A stretch of 64,000 bases of DNA from Symploca sp. SIO1C2 (GTDB lineage: Bacteria; Cyanobacteriota; Cyanobacteriia; Cyanobacteriales; Coleofasciculaceae), in the NCBI GenBank assembly GCA_010672925.1, contig JAAHFP010000007.1, forward strand, positions 1 to 64,000. The letters are read 5' to 3'. A program made the position numbers and the translations under genes. The notes beneath the pieces are model-generated. The model had not been told where the DNA came from. It ran no database searches and was given only the letters and a program-made list of their open reading frames with translations. Below are positions 46,398-55,678 of this stretch, in pieces. Position 1 is the first letter of the stretch, and the number at the start of each line of letters is the position of its first letter.

Positions 46398-47843
46398 TCA
46401 ATTTTTAGTTTGTATCCGCTTCAACAACTGATAAAAAGGTTCCCAATTATCTTCTTGAGTAATATCCTGCCAAACTTCTTCAATCACAGGTCTAAGTAGA
46501 GCTGTTTTGGGATTCTGCTCTCGTAAGCGTTGAGCAATTTCCTCTAGTTGCTCATGGGATTTATCCTGTAAAAGATGGTAATACAACTCTCGCCACTTGG
46601 CTACAACAGATAATTCTGATGCTGCTTGCTTCTCTGAGGAAAATAAAGACAAGTTACTCCAAACCTGAGCAAAATCATCTCGCCAACTAGGAACAAACTG
46701 TTGAGCTAACTCGGCAAAGAAGGCATGATAACCTACTTGGGTATCCTGGAGTAAGCGAATCGTTAACTCTAATAACTCCTTGCCTTGATCTGCTGGTAAC
46801 TGCTCAAAGCCTAACTTATTGACCATTAGCTGCTGATAATTCTGGTAATAATAGGCTCCAAACTTACCCAAAGCAGCTGCCATCTCCTCGGTAGGCATCA
46901 CCGCTGCTAATGGTTTTTGCAGCATCTCCAAATTCAAAGCACAAATTCCTGGTTGATTGCCGTAACTGTAGCGCCGATAATAGTCAAAATAGGCAGCAGT
47001 AAACTGGGGGTTATAAGAAGGGATAAAAGCATAGGGGCCGTAATCAAAACTTTCCCCCGTAATCGACATATTGTCAGTATTTAGAACCCCATGACAAAAA
47101 CCCGCTGCCATCCACTGCGCTGCTAGTTTTGCGACTCGTTCCACCAATTCAGCATAAAACTGAATATAGCTGTCGGTTTTATCTGCTTCTGGCTCAGGGA
47201 AAGTAATCTTGGGATAGTAATACTTAATTACATGGTCTAATAGTTTTCTAGTTAAATCCTTCCGTTTGAGATAATGTAACCGCTCAAAAGTACCAAACCG
47301 GATATGGGAATTGCTAAAACGTACCATTACCGATGAGCGAGTGGGAGAAGGTTCATCTCCCCGCCATAGGGATTCACCAGTTTCAATTAAACTCAAACAG
47401 CGGGAAGTACGAACACCTAAATAGTGCAAAGCTTCAGCTGCTAAAACTTCCCTAACCCCGCCTTTCAGAGTTAGTCTCCCATCAGCACTGCGGGAGTAGG
47501 GGGTATTACCAGAACCTTTAGTACCAAAATCATAAAGCTTCCCATCATTGCCCCTTACTTGTCCATAGAGAAAGCCTCTACCATCCCCTAGCCTAGAGTT
47601 ATATTCCCCAAACTGATAACCGTGGTATCTTAGTGCGAGAAAAGGTCGGACTCCCACAAACTTGCCAAAAGTTTGAATAAAATCAGCATCTTGTACTTCT
47701 GTTGGCTCTAATCCAATTTGAGGCAGCAGCTGATCATTCCGATAGCGTAGGATATGGCCAGGAAACTCCGCAGCCACCACTTCATCAAAATAGTCACTTC
47801 CTAAGGATTCTAAAGCTGGTTCGTATTCGAGAGAAAGAAACAT
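46398..47843 (-). CDS. selO: Protein adenylyltransferase SelO (YdiU/UPF0061)
   Basis: A 481-residue pseudokinase-fold AMPylase. [17 protein letters not shown], the P-loop-like [16 protein letters not shown] and [21 protein letters not shown] are conserved. The metal-binding [21 protein letters not shown] carries the active Asn-x-Asp. The family transfers AMP to Ser/Thr/Tyr of redox proteins. Unlike bacterial and eukaryotic forms with a C-terminal Sec or Cys, this one ends QTKN without Cys, as in the shorter cyanobacterial type. Gene is isolated. Confidence 0.93.
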   Translation of the reverse strand: MFLSLEYEPALESLGSDYFDEVVAAEFPGHILRYRNDQLLPQIGLEPTEVQDADFIQTFGKFVGVRPFLALRYHGYQFGEYNSRLGDGRGFLYGQVRGNDGKLYDFGTKGSGNTPYSRSADGRLTLKGGVREVLAAEALHYLGVRTSRCLSLIETGESLWRGDEPSPTRSSVMVRFSNSHIRFGTFERLHYLKRKDLTRKLLDHVIKYYYPKITFPEPEADKTDSYIQFYAELVERVAKLAAQWMAAGFCHGVLNTDNMSITGESFDYGPYAFIPSYNPQFTAAYFDYYRRYSYGNQPGICALNLEMLQKPLAAVMPTEEMAAALGKFGAYYYQNYQQLMVNKLGFEQLPADQGKELLELTIRLLQDTQVGYHAFFAELAQQFVPSWRDDFAQVWSNLSLFSSEKQAASELSVVAKWRELYYHLLQDKSHEQLEEIAQRLREQNPKTALLRPVIEEVWQDITQEDNWEPFYQLLKRIQTKN

Positions 47844-47904
47844 TATTGAATTAGGTGTTAGGTTTTATGTGTTAGGTAGTAGGTAGTAGGTGGTAGGTGT
47901 TAGG

Positions 47905-48188
47905 TAGGGTTTGCTGAATAAGTAACAAGTAACAAGTAACAAGTAATAACTCACCGTTCGCCTATTTTGTCTAGTGGTTAGCAAAAATTGCTATACGCTA
48001 TATATAGTGTATTTCAACGATTTCAAAAACAAATCCAGATTGAGCGATCGCACACAATTGTAAGTACACATTTATTTTTATTTGTCAAGCAACTTGACCG
48101 TAGCCTGGAATCCCCATTGCCTCGTGACAATTTCTCTAACTAGTTTTCAAATGGGCGAACCGTGAGTACACTTATTCAGCAAGCCCTA
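47905..48188. repeat. Complete MITE-like element with 19-bp terminal inverted repeats
   Basis: TAGGGTTTGCTGAATAAGT (47905-47923) and ACTTATTCAGCAAGCCCTA (48170-48188) are inverted with one mismatch. The 284-bp body is the reverse complement of the element at 128-410, with scattered differences. There is no transposase. Both ends carry TA outside GGG. It is the reference copy for the fragments at 392, 594, 17761 and 38163. Confidence 0.85.
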
Positions 48189-48199
48189 GGTGGTAGGGA

Positions 48200-48254
48200 A
48201 AACTCTTGTTCCTCCTGCCTTCTGCCTTCTGCCTCCTGCCTTCTGCCTTCTGCC
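48200..48254. repeat. Heptamer tandem array (TGCCTTC/TGCCTCC)
   Basis: About six TGCCTTC-type units in a row, the complement of the GGCAGAA arrays at 13425-13455 and 20713-20757, and again at about 53978-54024. Short tandemly repeated repetitive sequence of the type common in filamentous cyanobacteria. Confidence 0.8.
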
Positions 48255-48260
48255 GTCCTA

Positions 48261-49301
48261 CTACAATCCCTCAGCACAAATTGCAGCACCAATCAGTCCT
48301 ACCTGAGGATTTAAAACTATGTATACTGGTACTTTTTTAATTAAGGGAGTGATTCGACCTTTCTGGGTAAAGCTACGCAAAAAACTACCTTCTTGCATCA
48401 AAGGAAGAATTTTGGCAGCAATGCCACCAGCAATATAAAGTCCCCCGTAAGGCAGAAGTTTCAGCGCCAGGTTTCCCGCTTCCGTACCGTAGGCATCAAC
48501 AAACATTTGCATCGTTTTCTCCGAAAGGCGATCGCGCTTTTCTAAGGCAGCATTGGCGATTGTCGCCGCTGGATCAACGGTTTTCTCCGGACGACCGGTT
48601 TCCTTCTCCCAAGTATTGATTACTTGTTCCACCTCTGGTGATTGAGCCGCAAACTCTTGGTCCCGGAGAAACTGATAGATTGAGACTATTCCTTGACCAG
48701 AAACCACTCGTTCGACGGAAATTCGCTGAATACTATGTTTTGCTAGTAAGTATTGCAGAAGTTGGAATTCTAGCTTAGTGCGGGGAGCAAAATCAACATG
48801 TCCACCTTCTGTGGCTATAATTTGATAATTTCCTTGGTGGTTAACCAGAAAACATTCTCCCAAGCCAGTACCGGCACCAATAACGGCAATAGGAGCTTCA
48901 GGTTGAGGTTTTACCTCTTGCAAACAAAGTAAATCTTCCGTCTCCAAACCAAGAATACCGTAACCAATCGCAGCGAAATCATTGATTAACCTGACTTTGG
49001 CGATTCCGAGTTCCTGTTCCAAGTGTCTAGCATCCAGAGACCAATCAAGATTAGTCAGTACACAGGTATCATCAACTACTGGACCAGCGATCGCCAAACA
49101 AGCTTTCTCTGGGTAAGGTGTACCATCTAGTTGCTGCTGTGCTGCTGACAAGAACTTCTTTACTATTGGTACTAAATCAGGGAAGTCTTGACTCTGATAA
49201 AGCGCTTCGTGGAGAACCTGTGGTGGTTTGTTACCTTCCTTCTCCACTAGTCGCAGAATGGTTTTAGTGCCGCCTATATCCCCTGCCAGTAGTAATGTCA
49301 T
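48261..49301 (-). CDS. glk: Glucokinase
   Basis: A 346-residue ATP-dependent hexokinase of the Glk/ROK-like family. The N-terminal phosphate loop is LAGDIGGTKT. LINDFAAIGYGI and GAGTGLGECF form the sugar and ATP sites and EGGHVDFAPR the glucose-binding Glu/His segment. GGLYIAGGIAAKILP closes the ATP site. Length and motifs fit cyanobacterial Glk. It shares its strand with the histidine phosphatase 32 bp upstream, so the two may be one transcription unit. Confidence 0.95.
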   Translation of the reverse strand: MTLLLAGDIGGTKTILRLVEKEGNKPPQVLHEALYQSQDFPDLVPIVKKFLSAAQQQLDGTPYPEKACLAIAGPVVDDTCVLTNLDWSLDARHLEQELGIAKVRLINDFAAIGYGILGLETEDLLCLQEVKPQPEAPIAVIGAGTGLGECFLVNHQGNYQIIATEGGHVDFAPRTKLEFQLLQYLLAKHSIQRISVERVVSGQGIVSIYQFLRDQEFAAQSPEVEQVINTWEKETGRPEKTVDPAATIANAALEKRDRLSEKTMQMFVDAYGTEAGNLALKLLPYGGLYIAGGIAAKILPLMQEGSFLRSFTQKGRITPLIKKVPVYIVLNPQVGLIGAAICAEGL

Positions 49302-49333
49302 CTTTAGAGTTTAGAATTTAGATGTATTTAAGT

Positions 49334-49972
49334 TCAATTAAATCGGATAACTTTTTCCGTTTGATTCAGGTGAGAAGTATCCCCGTTGAGTTCCATCACC
49401 CATTGTTGTTCTTGGCGTACCAGTTTGACGAGGCAGCACAGAGATGCATTAACTTTGGGTTGTCCGGGAACTAGTCCCCAGGTCGTACCAACAACTGAGG
49501 CTCCATGACCTATTAGGAGTATATCTTCTGAAAATTCCGTTGTCAGATGGCGTACTGTTTCACTAGTACGTTTATCCACCATCTCCTCAGTTTCTGGGTA
49601 GTGAGGAATCACACAGGAAGTATAACTAGAGTCAATACGGGGAAAATGCTCTTGCAATACATCGATGGATAATTTTTCCGGTTGAGAGTCCATCCAATCA
49701 GGATTGAGCCATTCACTCAAACCAGACTCTAACTTGATGGGTAAATCCAGACACTCTGCTACTTGGTTAGCTGTTTGTACAGTGCGTAAAAAAGGTGAGG
49801 AGAAAATATGTGCAATGTTTTCTCCTACCAAACGTTGTCCCAATTGCTTGGCTTGTACAACGCCATCCTCTGACAGGGGTGGGTCATAGCGACGCTTTGC
49901 CGTTGTAAACCATTCAGGGTTAACGAAATCGAGGCGATTTCCATGCCTTGCGATCCAGACAGTGTGAGTCAT
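49334..49972 (-). CDS. Histidine phosphatase family protein
   Basis: A 212-residue phosphoglycerate mutase-like phosphatase. The catalytic ARHGNRLDF gives the phospho-His, FSSPFLRTVQTA the second Arg pair and LLIGHGASVVG the second His. The usual Glu after RHG is Asn here. Substrate is unknown; the position just before glk may hint at sugar phosphate metabolism. No signal peptide. Confidence 0.88.
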   Translation of the reverse strand: MTHTVWIARHGNRLDFVNPEWFTTAKRRYDPPLSEDGVVQAKQLGQRLVGENIAHIFSSPFLRTVQTANQVAECLDLPIKLESGLSEWLNPDWMDSQPEKLSIDVLQEHFPRIDSSYTSCVIPHYPETEEMVDKRTSETVRHLTTEFSEDILLIGHGASVVGTTWGLVPGQPKVNASLCCLVKLVRQEQQWVMELNGDTSHLNQTEKVIRFN

Positions 49973-50338
49973 GAATTCTATATTTTAGATTTTAGATTAA
50001 TAAGAGCACAGCCAAGGACAGTAACTGGGAGAAGCTGACTTTGTCGCCCATGATACATTTGTTCAACTGTTCCCTGGGTAAGCTAGCTAAACTGAGCGCT
50101 CCAGAGAATTGTACTGACAAGCACGTTTAACTTGAGCCTCCACAAATTCATAAACTTTACAATATTTAACTAAAATTATCATATAATAAAGTTTTATGAA
50201 GAGAACATTACCACCGACAAATAATAAGTTCTATATCAAAAGGAGTAAATTGCTGGCTTTTCAGCTATCGGCTTTTAGCAAGCCCTATATAAACCAAGAT
50301 ATTTGCTGTATTGATTCATTCATCTCTAATCGAGCGCT
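49973..50338. other. Divergent promoter region of the sigma factor gene
   Basis: AT-rich 366-bp gap. A relic AGCAAGCCCTA of the MITE end lies near 50276. No RNA gene or open frame is seen. Promoters for the sigma factor and the phosphatase must lie here, but I could not fix -10/-35 boxes with confidence. Confidence 0.45.
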
Positions 50339-51301
50339 ATGAAAACTGCTCAAACTTCTACAGATTTAGTCCGTACTTACCTCAGAGAAATCGGTCGTGT
50401 TCCCCTGCTAACTCATGAGCAGGAAATCTTGTATGGCAAACAGGTGCGGCGACTGATTAACTTGAGGGAAATAAAAGAGTGTTTATGGGAAAAACTGGAT
50501 CATGAGCCAACTGTCTCAGAATGGGCGCAAGCGGCTGATATATCCGAAACAGAACTGGCATCAGTCATCGCCAGTGGTGAAGCTGCGAAAAACAAAATGG
50601 TGGAAGCCAATTTACGACTAGTAGTTTCGGTAGCCAAAAAGTATATCAAGCGTAATGTAGACTTACTGGACTTGATTCAGGAAGGTACTATTGGTATGCA
50701 ACGGGGGGTAGAAAAATTTGACCCTTCTAAAGGATATCGTTTTTCCACCTACGCCTACTGGTGGATTAGGCAAGCAATTACCCGTGCGATCGCAGAAAAA
50801 GGGCGTACAATTCGTCTACCAATTCATATTACTGAGAAACTGAACAAGATTAAAAAGGTTCAGCGCCAACTCTCTCAACAGTTGGGTAGAGCTGCAAGTA
50901 TCTCAGAATTAGCTCAAGAGTTGGAATTGTCAGAAAAGCAAGTACGGGAGTACTTGGAAAGGTCACGTCAGCCTTTATCTTTAGATCTGCGTGTGGGAGA
51001 TAATCAGGATACAGAATTAGTAGAATTGCTAGAGGATCATGGTCAGACCCCCGAAGATTTTGTTACTCACTCAGCACTACAGTTTGACTTAAACAAACTG
51101 ATGGCGGACTTGACTCCTCAGCAACGGGAAGTATTAGCACTACGTTTTGGTTTAGAAAGTGGACGACCCATGACTCTCGCCAAAATTGGTGATTGCCTCA
51201 ATATCAGCCGCGAAAGAGTACGACAAATTGAACGGGAAGCACTCTCTAAACTTCGCAAGCGCAAAGCCGACATCCGAGAATACATAATAGCAGCTAGTTG
51301 A
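50339..51301 (+). CDS. Group 2 RpoD/SigA-family sigma factor
   Basis: A 320-residue sigma-70 factor lacking region 1.1. Region 1.2 begins [21 protein letters not shown]. Region 2 has [29 protein letters not shown] core binding and [14 protein letters not shown] for -10 recognition. Regions 3 and 4 follow, with [18 protein letters not shown] binding -35. It matches the group 2 SigB/C/D/E class that adjusts cyanobacterial transcription to light, nitrogen and stress, but I cannot pick the paralog. Confidence 0.93.
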   Translation: MKTAQTSTDLVRTYLREIGRVPLLTHEQEILYGKQVRRLINLREIKECLWEKLDHEPTVSEWAQAADISETELASVIASGEAAKNKMVEANLRLVVSVAKKYIKRNVDLLDLIQEGTIGMQRGVEKFDPSKGYRFSTYAYWWIRQAITRAIAEKGRTIRLPIHITEKLNKIKKVQRQLSQQLGRAASISELAQELELSEKQVREYLERSRQPLSLDLRVGDNQDTELVELLEDHGQTPEDFVTHSALQFDLNKLMADLTPQQREVLALRFGLESGRPMTLAKIGDCLNISRERVRQIEREALSKLRKRKADIREYIIAAS

Positions 51302-51547
51302 GGAAATTAGAGAATTGGCTCAGTTAACAGTATTAAATTCTCAATCCCCGATTCCTCAAATCAAAATTACCTCTTTTTGAGTAAAACATTCTTCATCTGT
51401 AAATGTTCGGATGTTGTCTTCTGACTTTATCGAAGGGCTGGTGAGAGAAACCGATATTAGTAGTTCGGTTCTACCCACTGTATCATCCCCACTAGGAAAG
51501 TTAACTTAGTTTATAGAGACTTCCAGAATAGAGATATACAAAACAAG

Positions 51548-51583
51548 CAGCCCCTCCTTCGGTGGGAAGATGTGAGGGGGCTG
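51548..51583 (+). promoter_or_regulatory. Leader hairpin before the DUF760 gene
   Basis: CAGCCCCTC (51548-51556) pairs with GAGGGGGCTG (51574-51583) with one bulge. The ribosome-binding site AGGAGG (51589-51594) follows directly. The hairpin could be a leftover terminator, an RNA stabiliser or a translational control element. Confidence 0.5.
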
Positions 51584-51599
51584 TTACTAGGAGGAAAAG

Positions 51600-51944
51600 G
51601 TGAACCATACATCTAACGATACTCATGAGTTTTTTAACAGCGATTCTGACACTAACTTGCTGTGGCAGTACGTGCAATCTATGAGTCCAGAAACCATTGC
51701 TCATATGTCTAAGCCAACATCTTCTGAAGTATTTCAGGTGATGGAACGCAATATTCTGGGAATGCTGGGAAACTTGCCTGCAGAAAACTTTGATGTGAAT
51801 GTTAGTACCACCCGTGAGAATTTGGGACGTTTGTTAGCTTCGGCAATGGTGAGTGGCTATTTTTTACGTAATGCTGAGCAGCGGATGACTTTTGAAAAAT
51901 CTCTGCAAATTGCTGAATCTCAGTCTTCTTATGATGAGCTGTAA
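51600..51944 (+). CDS. DUF760 family protein
   Basis: A 114-residue protein from GTG 51600, with a strong AGGAGG 5 nt upstream. LLWQYVQSMSPETIAHMSKP, MERNILGMLGNLP and NLGRLLASAMVSGYFLRNAEQR are the DUF760 pattern. The family is conserved in cyanobacteria and plastids, function not firmly known. It is soluble and helical. It lies between a sigma factor gene and a convergent terC. Confidence 0.9.
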   Translation: MNHTSNDTHEFFNSDSDTNLLWQYVQSMSPETIAHMSKPTSSEVFQVMERNILGMLGNLPAENFDVNVSTTRENLGRLLASAMVSGYFLRNAEQRMTFEKSLQIAESQSSYDEL

Positions 51945-52105
51945 AACCTTTAGTCCTTGATCTAGGGAAGGGATTCTTTTTCTTATCAGCAAGTGATGCG
52001 TTACGCTGCAACTTAAGCTTTTGTGGAGCATAGTGCGATAGCAGAAATGCATCCTCTTTAGGTATACACATCTTAAGATAGGTACATTCTTTCGGAAGAA
52101 ATTTC

Positions 52106-52795
52106 CTACTCGTCGTGTGGTAGTTCACTACGTTTAGAGAATCCCCAAACAAATACTAGGGTAATCATTGTAATCATTAACCACTCAGGGGGCACTAATT
52201 CTGGATTGATCGCCCTCACTAAAAGCCGCAATCCTATCAAGCCAACGGTTACGTAGCCTGCATCTTCGAGATGAGTGTATTCCTTGAGCCAGCGGATAAA
52301 TAGCTCCGCCATGAAGCGCAGGGTAACGACACCAATTGTACCACCCGTGATAACTAGCCAAGTTTCGTTGGAAATAGCGATAGCAGTCGTGACGCTATCC
52401 AAAGAGAAAGCTAAATCTGTCACCGCAATCATGGGAATTGCCTGCCACAGTGAAGTAAACTTCAGACCATGATGGTGATTTTCTTCATCTTTATCAGAAG
52501 TGAAGTACTCGAAAACTAACCACAGGAGGTAGGCTGCTCCTAGCAACTCGAACTGCCAAAATTTGACAACCCAAGTAGCTGTCAGAATCAAGGTAATTCT
52601 AAGCACATAGGCAGCTGCTAGACCGAAGTTGAGAGCACGGTTTTGGAGTTGGCTACCTTCCAAGCCTCGGGCGATTGCAGCTAGAGCGATCGCATTATCA
52701 GCAGATAGCACTGCCTCTAGTGCTACCAAAATCAGCAGCACCAAGGGCGCTTCAATTCCGATATTGAAAGGGGAGTTAAAAACTTGGTCTAGCAT
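52106..52795 (-). CDS. TerC family membrane protein
   Basis: A 229-residue protein with seven or so membrane helices. VALEAVLSADNAIALAAIARGL and DLAFSLDSVTTAIAIS are the two acidic TerC motifs, implicated in Mn2+ or Ca2+ handling and membrane-protein metalation. A cytoplasmic DEENHHHGLK loop could bind metal. No yybP-ykoY-like riboswitch could be recognised in the upstream region. Confidence 0.92.
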   Translation of the reverse strand: MLDQVFNSPFNIGIEAPLVLLILVALEAVLSADNAIALAAIARGLEGSQLQNRALNFGLAAAYVLRITLILTATWVVKFWQFELLGAAYLLWLVFEYFTSDKDEENHHHGLKFTSLWQAIPMIAVTDLAFSLDSVTTAIAISNETWLVITGGTIGVVTLRFMAELFIRWLKEYTHLEDAGYVTVGLIGLRLLVRAINPELVPPEWLMITMITLVFVWGFSKRSELPHDE

Positions 52796-53087
52796 TAAAA
52801 AAAATTAAAAACAGAAAGTCGGTAATCAAAACTATTGCGCCAGCTGCTAAGATACGCAAAAATCAATGTACACCTTAACTTAGCTTAACCTTTTGTCCGT
52901 CATTTATGACCGTCAGACACAGGGAAATTAACAAAAAGTGGCACTGAGACCCACTTCTTTCAAGGTTATGAGAAATAGTCATCTGCCCCGAAAGTTATTG
53001 ATCATTGGCAGCAATCGCTAGTGATTTATGTTGCATCTTGTTACAACATGTTTCGTCAGTCGTCAATTTGACCAAAAGTCATAGGGT

Positions 53088-53510
53088 GCAAGCCCCTAGC
53101 TAAACGCTAGGGGCTTGCGCTTGTAGCGAATTTATTCGCAGTCTTAAGCTAAAATTCAAAAAGCTAGCCTAACACAGGTGAGAATCCGTCGGTATCACCA
53201 AACAATTACTACGACGTAAAGCGATGTTAGTAGCAAGGGCGCGAACAACCCTTAAAACGCATGGACTCGAAAGGGTACCGACTACCAGGAAAAGTTAATT
53301 TTACTAATGCATGGTAAGGGAGGGCATCCCTGAACCCTGGACTACGTATTCCAGTACGCTTGTGGAGAGTAAATCCCTGGGTACACTTGCTCAAGCTAGA
53401 TGATTCGTTCATACACGGTTATTTGGTGCGAGGTACGGCAAAGCCCCTGTGTATTAAAATTGACTCGATGAAGCAAGAATCCCCTGTCTTCTAGGCATGG
53501 GGAGTGTCAA
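53088..53510 (+). mobile_element. Candidate IS200/IS605-type remnant with omega-RNA-like right end
   Basis: A perfect 13-bp hairpin, GCAAGCCCCTAGC/GCTAGGGGCTTGC with 5-nt loop (53088-53118), opens the region. The end has a frame without stops (about 53294-53490) whose last residues are SMKQESPVF, like the tail of cyanobacterial TnpB proteins. A CCCC/GGGG hairpin (53481-53502) follows, then AGTGTCAA, ending in the TCAA typical of IS605-family right ends. The middle is rich in potential stems, for example ATACACGG/CCTGTGTAT (about 53412-53456). No RuvC-like coding region survives. A group II intron fragment is the main alternative, because TAGGGTGCAAG and GCTAGCCTAAC also occur in such introns. 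Confidence 0.45.
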
Positions 53511-53538
53511 GACCCTTGAAATTAGGAGATGTTAAACA

Positions 53539-53634
53539 ATGTCTATCTCAGATGCCCAAGTTATCGGAGCTCTATTGCTAGCCTTAGTTCCTGGAATACT
53601 TGCCTACCGGCTTTCCACGGAACTTTACAAGTAG
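53539..53634 (+). CDS. psaM: Photosystem I reaction centre subunit XII
   Basis: A 31-residue protein, [19 protein letters not shown].. ending STELYK. This is the single-helix PsaM subunit at the trimer interface side of photosystem I. The helix covers about residues 7-25. AGGAG at 53524-53528 is the ribosome-binding site. Length and ends are normal. Its promoter must lie inside or just after the upstream IS605-like remnant, whose right end is 28 bp before the start codon. Confidence 0.95.
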   Translation: MSISDAQVIGALLLALVPGILAYRLSTELYK

Positions 53635-53651
53635 AGTTTCATTGCTAAAGT

Positions 53652-53722
53652 GATAGAGAGCTTATCAAAGGTTCCGCCAGAGGCTTGACTAGAGTTTCAA
53701 TACTTTTGATAGGCTCTTTATC
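53652..53722 (+). terminator. Long hairpin after psaM
   Basis: GATAGAGAGCTTATCAAAGG (53652-53671) pairs with CTTTTGATAGGCTCTTTATC (53703-53722) with a few mismatches and G-U pairs. It begins 18 bp after the stop codon. There is no U tract after it, so it may stabilise the short mRNA as much as terminate it. Confidence 0.5.
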
Positions 53723-53859
53723 CTATGACTTGTTAAGTAGGCACCAGGCAAGGAGAATTGGAAATCGGTGGGTGTCAATATCATCTCTTGTTTTCCTGCT
53801 TCCTGTCTCTATAAGATACCTCTAACTGGGGGTGCGTTATCCCTTATGAAAGTTAGAAA

Positions 53860-54045
53860 CTTTTGCTAAATCCTCTTCTCTTCTTTCCCCTCCTGCCTCC
53901 TTCCTTGTTTCTGAAGAGCCCCCCACGGGCGGCACGCCACCCCCTACAAATGAAATAAACAAGCCAAATCATCTTCCCTCCTGCCTCCTGCCTTCTGCCT
54001 CCTGCCTTCTGCCTCCTGCCTTGTTTCTTAAAAGCCCCCACGGGT
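53860..54045. repeat. CCTGCCTTCTGCC heptamer arrays
   Basis: CTCCTGCCTTC-type heptamers (about 53978-54024) are the complement of the GGCAGAA arrays elsewhere. Two CCTTGTTTCTnAAnAGCCCCC(A)CGGG segments (53901-53930 and 54021-54046) repeat each other. No gene; a 68-codon minus-strand frame is an artefact. Confidence 0.7.
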
Positions 54046-54089
54046 GTAGTTACTGCCAACGCTGAACCCGTAGTTTCACACGAAAACCG

Positions 54090-54482
54090 ATGAACGCAAT
54101 TCGAGCCTCCAGACCAAATCTACAAAATTTAGAGCACCGCCGAAAGGTTACTCGAGCTAAACGCCCTCAGCTACGCCATACTCAGGGAGCGATTGTCGGT
54201 GAGACTACAGCTAAGTTAATTGTCAATATCATGCTTTGTGTCGCTGCCTTCACTGGACTGAGCAAACTTTGGCCTTATCACTCGTCACAGCAAACTAAAT
54301 TGCGAGAAGTTCGAGAAGAAGTAAAGCTAACGGAGAAACGAGTCAAGCATTTGAAAGAGGATTTTAGCCGCTTTTTTGATCCTAAGCAAGCCAAGAGCGT
54401 TATGCAGGAGCAAAGCTATCGTGTTGATCCTGCTCAGCGTCAGGTAGTTTGGCAAGAGCCGGAAATAGTGGACGAGTATTAG
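54090..54482 (+). CDS. Conserved single-pass membrane protein with coiled coil
   Basis: A 130-residue protein. A basic cytoplasmic head of about 40 residues (RRKVTRAKRPQLRHTQG), one membrane helix (about 42-60, LIVNIMLCVAAFTGLSKLW) and a periplasmic coiled coil (TKLREVREEVKLTEKRVKHL) follow. The layout recalls FtsB/FtsL-type division proteins but no sequence signature confirms it. Conserved cyanobacterial hypothetical. It is convergent with the TPR gene across a GGGAATA tandem repeat (about 54495-54538). Confidence 0.65.
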   Translation: MNAIRASRPNLQNLEHRRKVTRAKRPQLRHTQGAIVGETTAKLIVNIMLCVAAFTGLSKLWPYHSSQQTKLREVREEVKLTEKRVKHLKEDFSRFFDPKQAKSVMQEQSYRVDPAQRQVVWQEPEIVDEY

Positions 54483-54571
54483 ACTTTTACGGGAATGAGG
54501 GAATAGGGAATAGGGAATAGGGAATAGGGAATAGGGAATTGAGCCCCCTACCACCTAAAACCTAACCTCTA

Positions 54572-55285
54572 TCAAGCACTCAGGGGTTTTAGTAACTGAC
54601 TCATCCAGGTTTCAACTTTTCTGTACAGACTACTAGCAGCACTAGAGGGAGATAACTCTTGGAGAGCTTTCTGGTAGTCAGAAATCGCGCAGTTCCAATC
54701 ACCTCGTAAATGATAAGTTCTACCCCTTTCAGCATATATATGCTCTTCCGGGCATCCCAGGATTAAAGCCATATCAAAGTTCTCCAGTGCTAAGTTGTAG
54801 AGTCCCAAGTCACGGAAAGTGATAGCTTGGTTGATCCAAGTACGAAAATTTCCTGGATTGAGATCAAGAGCTTGCTCGTAGTCAGCAAGAGCTTCTGAGA
54901 GTTTGCCAACAGATGCGTAGTAATTAGCGCGATTATTATAGACACTATCTAATTGGGGATTGAGTTGTAGAGCCTTGTTATAATCAGCTAGTGCTTTTTC
55001 TGGTTGACCACTTTGGAAATAAATCAATCCTCGGTTATTGTAGTCAACCGCGTGATGGGGGTGTCGGCAAATCAGCTGAGTCAGCAGAGCGATCGCATTG
55101 GTATAATCCCTCTGTTTAGCTTTACGCTGCGCTGAGGTGCGTAGCCTTTGATCTGAGTATTGTTGATTTTTGCCCGGTACTAGCTTGAAGAGATGGCTAG
55201 TTCTTGGCTTCTTACGAGGCATAGGAAACCACTGTATATTTTGCTCTTTTTGCCGATTTACATTTATAAAAGTATGATTATTCAT
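54572..55285 (-). CDS. TPR repeat protein
   Basis: A 237-residue soluble protein with about five tetratricopeptide repeats from residue 50 to 215. Examples are AVDYNNRGLIYFQSGQPEKA, DSVYNNRANYYASVGKLSEA and FRTWINQAITFRDLGLYNLA. The basic N-terminus (MPRKKPRTSHLFKLVPGKNQ, from about residue 22) has no signal peptide. An internal ATG at that point may be the real start. Role: protein-protein scaffold, partner unknown. Confidence 0.88.
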   Translation of the reverse strand: MNNHTFINVNRQKEQNIQWFPMPRKKPRTSHLFKLVPGKNQQYSDQRLRTSAQRKAKQRDYTNAIALLTQLICRHPHHAVDYNNRGLIYFQSGQPEKALADYNKALQLNPQLDSVYNNRANYYASVGKLSEALADYEQALDLNPGNFRTWINQAITFRDLGLYNLALENFDMALILGCPEEHIYAERGRTYHLRGDWNCAISDYQKALQELSPSSAASSLYRKVETWMSQLLKPLSA

Positions 55286-55678
55286 GTCTTCCTCAAAAGC
55301 ACCTGCGGCCTATCTAAAATCAACATTAAGGCTGGCAGCACCCCAATTGTGGCTTTTTTGTGTCACTTGTTTAGGCGTCTGGAGGTACCCCACAAACACC
55401 TAATCAAGACGAATCCTGAGTTTTAGATGTTCCTAATGAACTCTACAGCACTACTTCACCGTTTTCCTGAAAGATTGGGAAATAAGTCAAGAATTACCTC
55501 TAAGTAAATAGTCGAGACGAGTGGTTAATGTGTTCCTTCAGTAACTGGCACAGGCTCTGAACTGACATCCATCCTTGCTTCTAAGGCTGCTTTGTTTGAT
55601 ATGCTAAGATGTGTTCGGTTTAAATCCCGGCAGTGGCGGTATATTAAGACTCCTCCTATTGTGAAGCTCAATTGTATT
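55286..55678. other. Intergenic region, no gene seen
   Basis: A 393-bp divergent gap. Open frames here are short and lack family features. No strong hairpin or repeat was noted. Confidence 0.55.

Noticed and set aside
52796..53040. Possible yybP-ykoY manganese riboswitch before the TerC gene
   Set aside because: I could not find the conserved internal loops on the minus strand, only weak hairpins.
53227..53412. 61-codon minus-strand frame before psaM
   Set aside because: It runs antisense through the structured IS605-like remnant and shows no family pattern or start signal.
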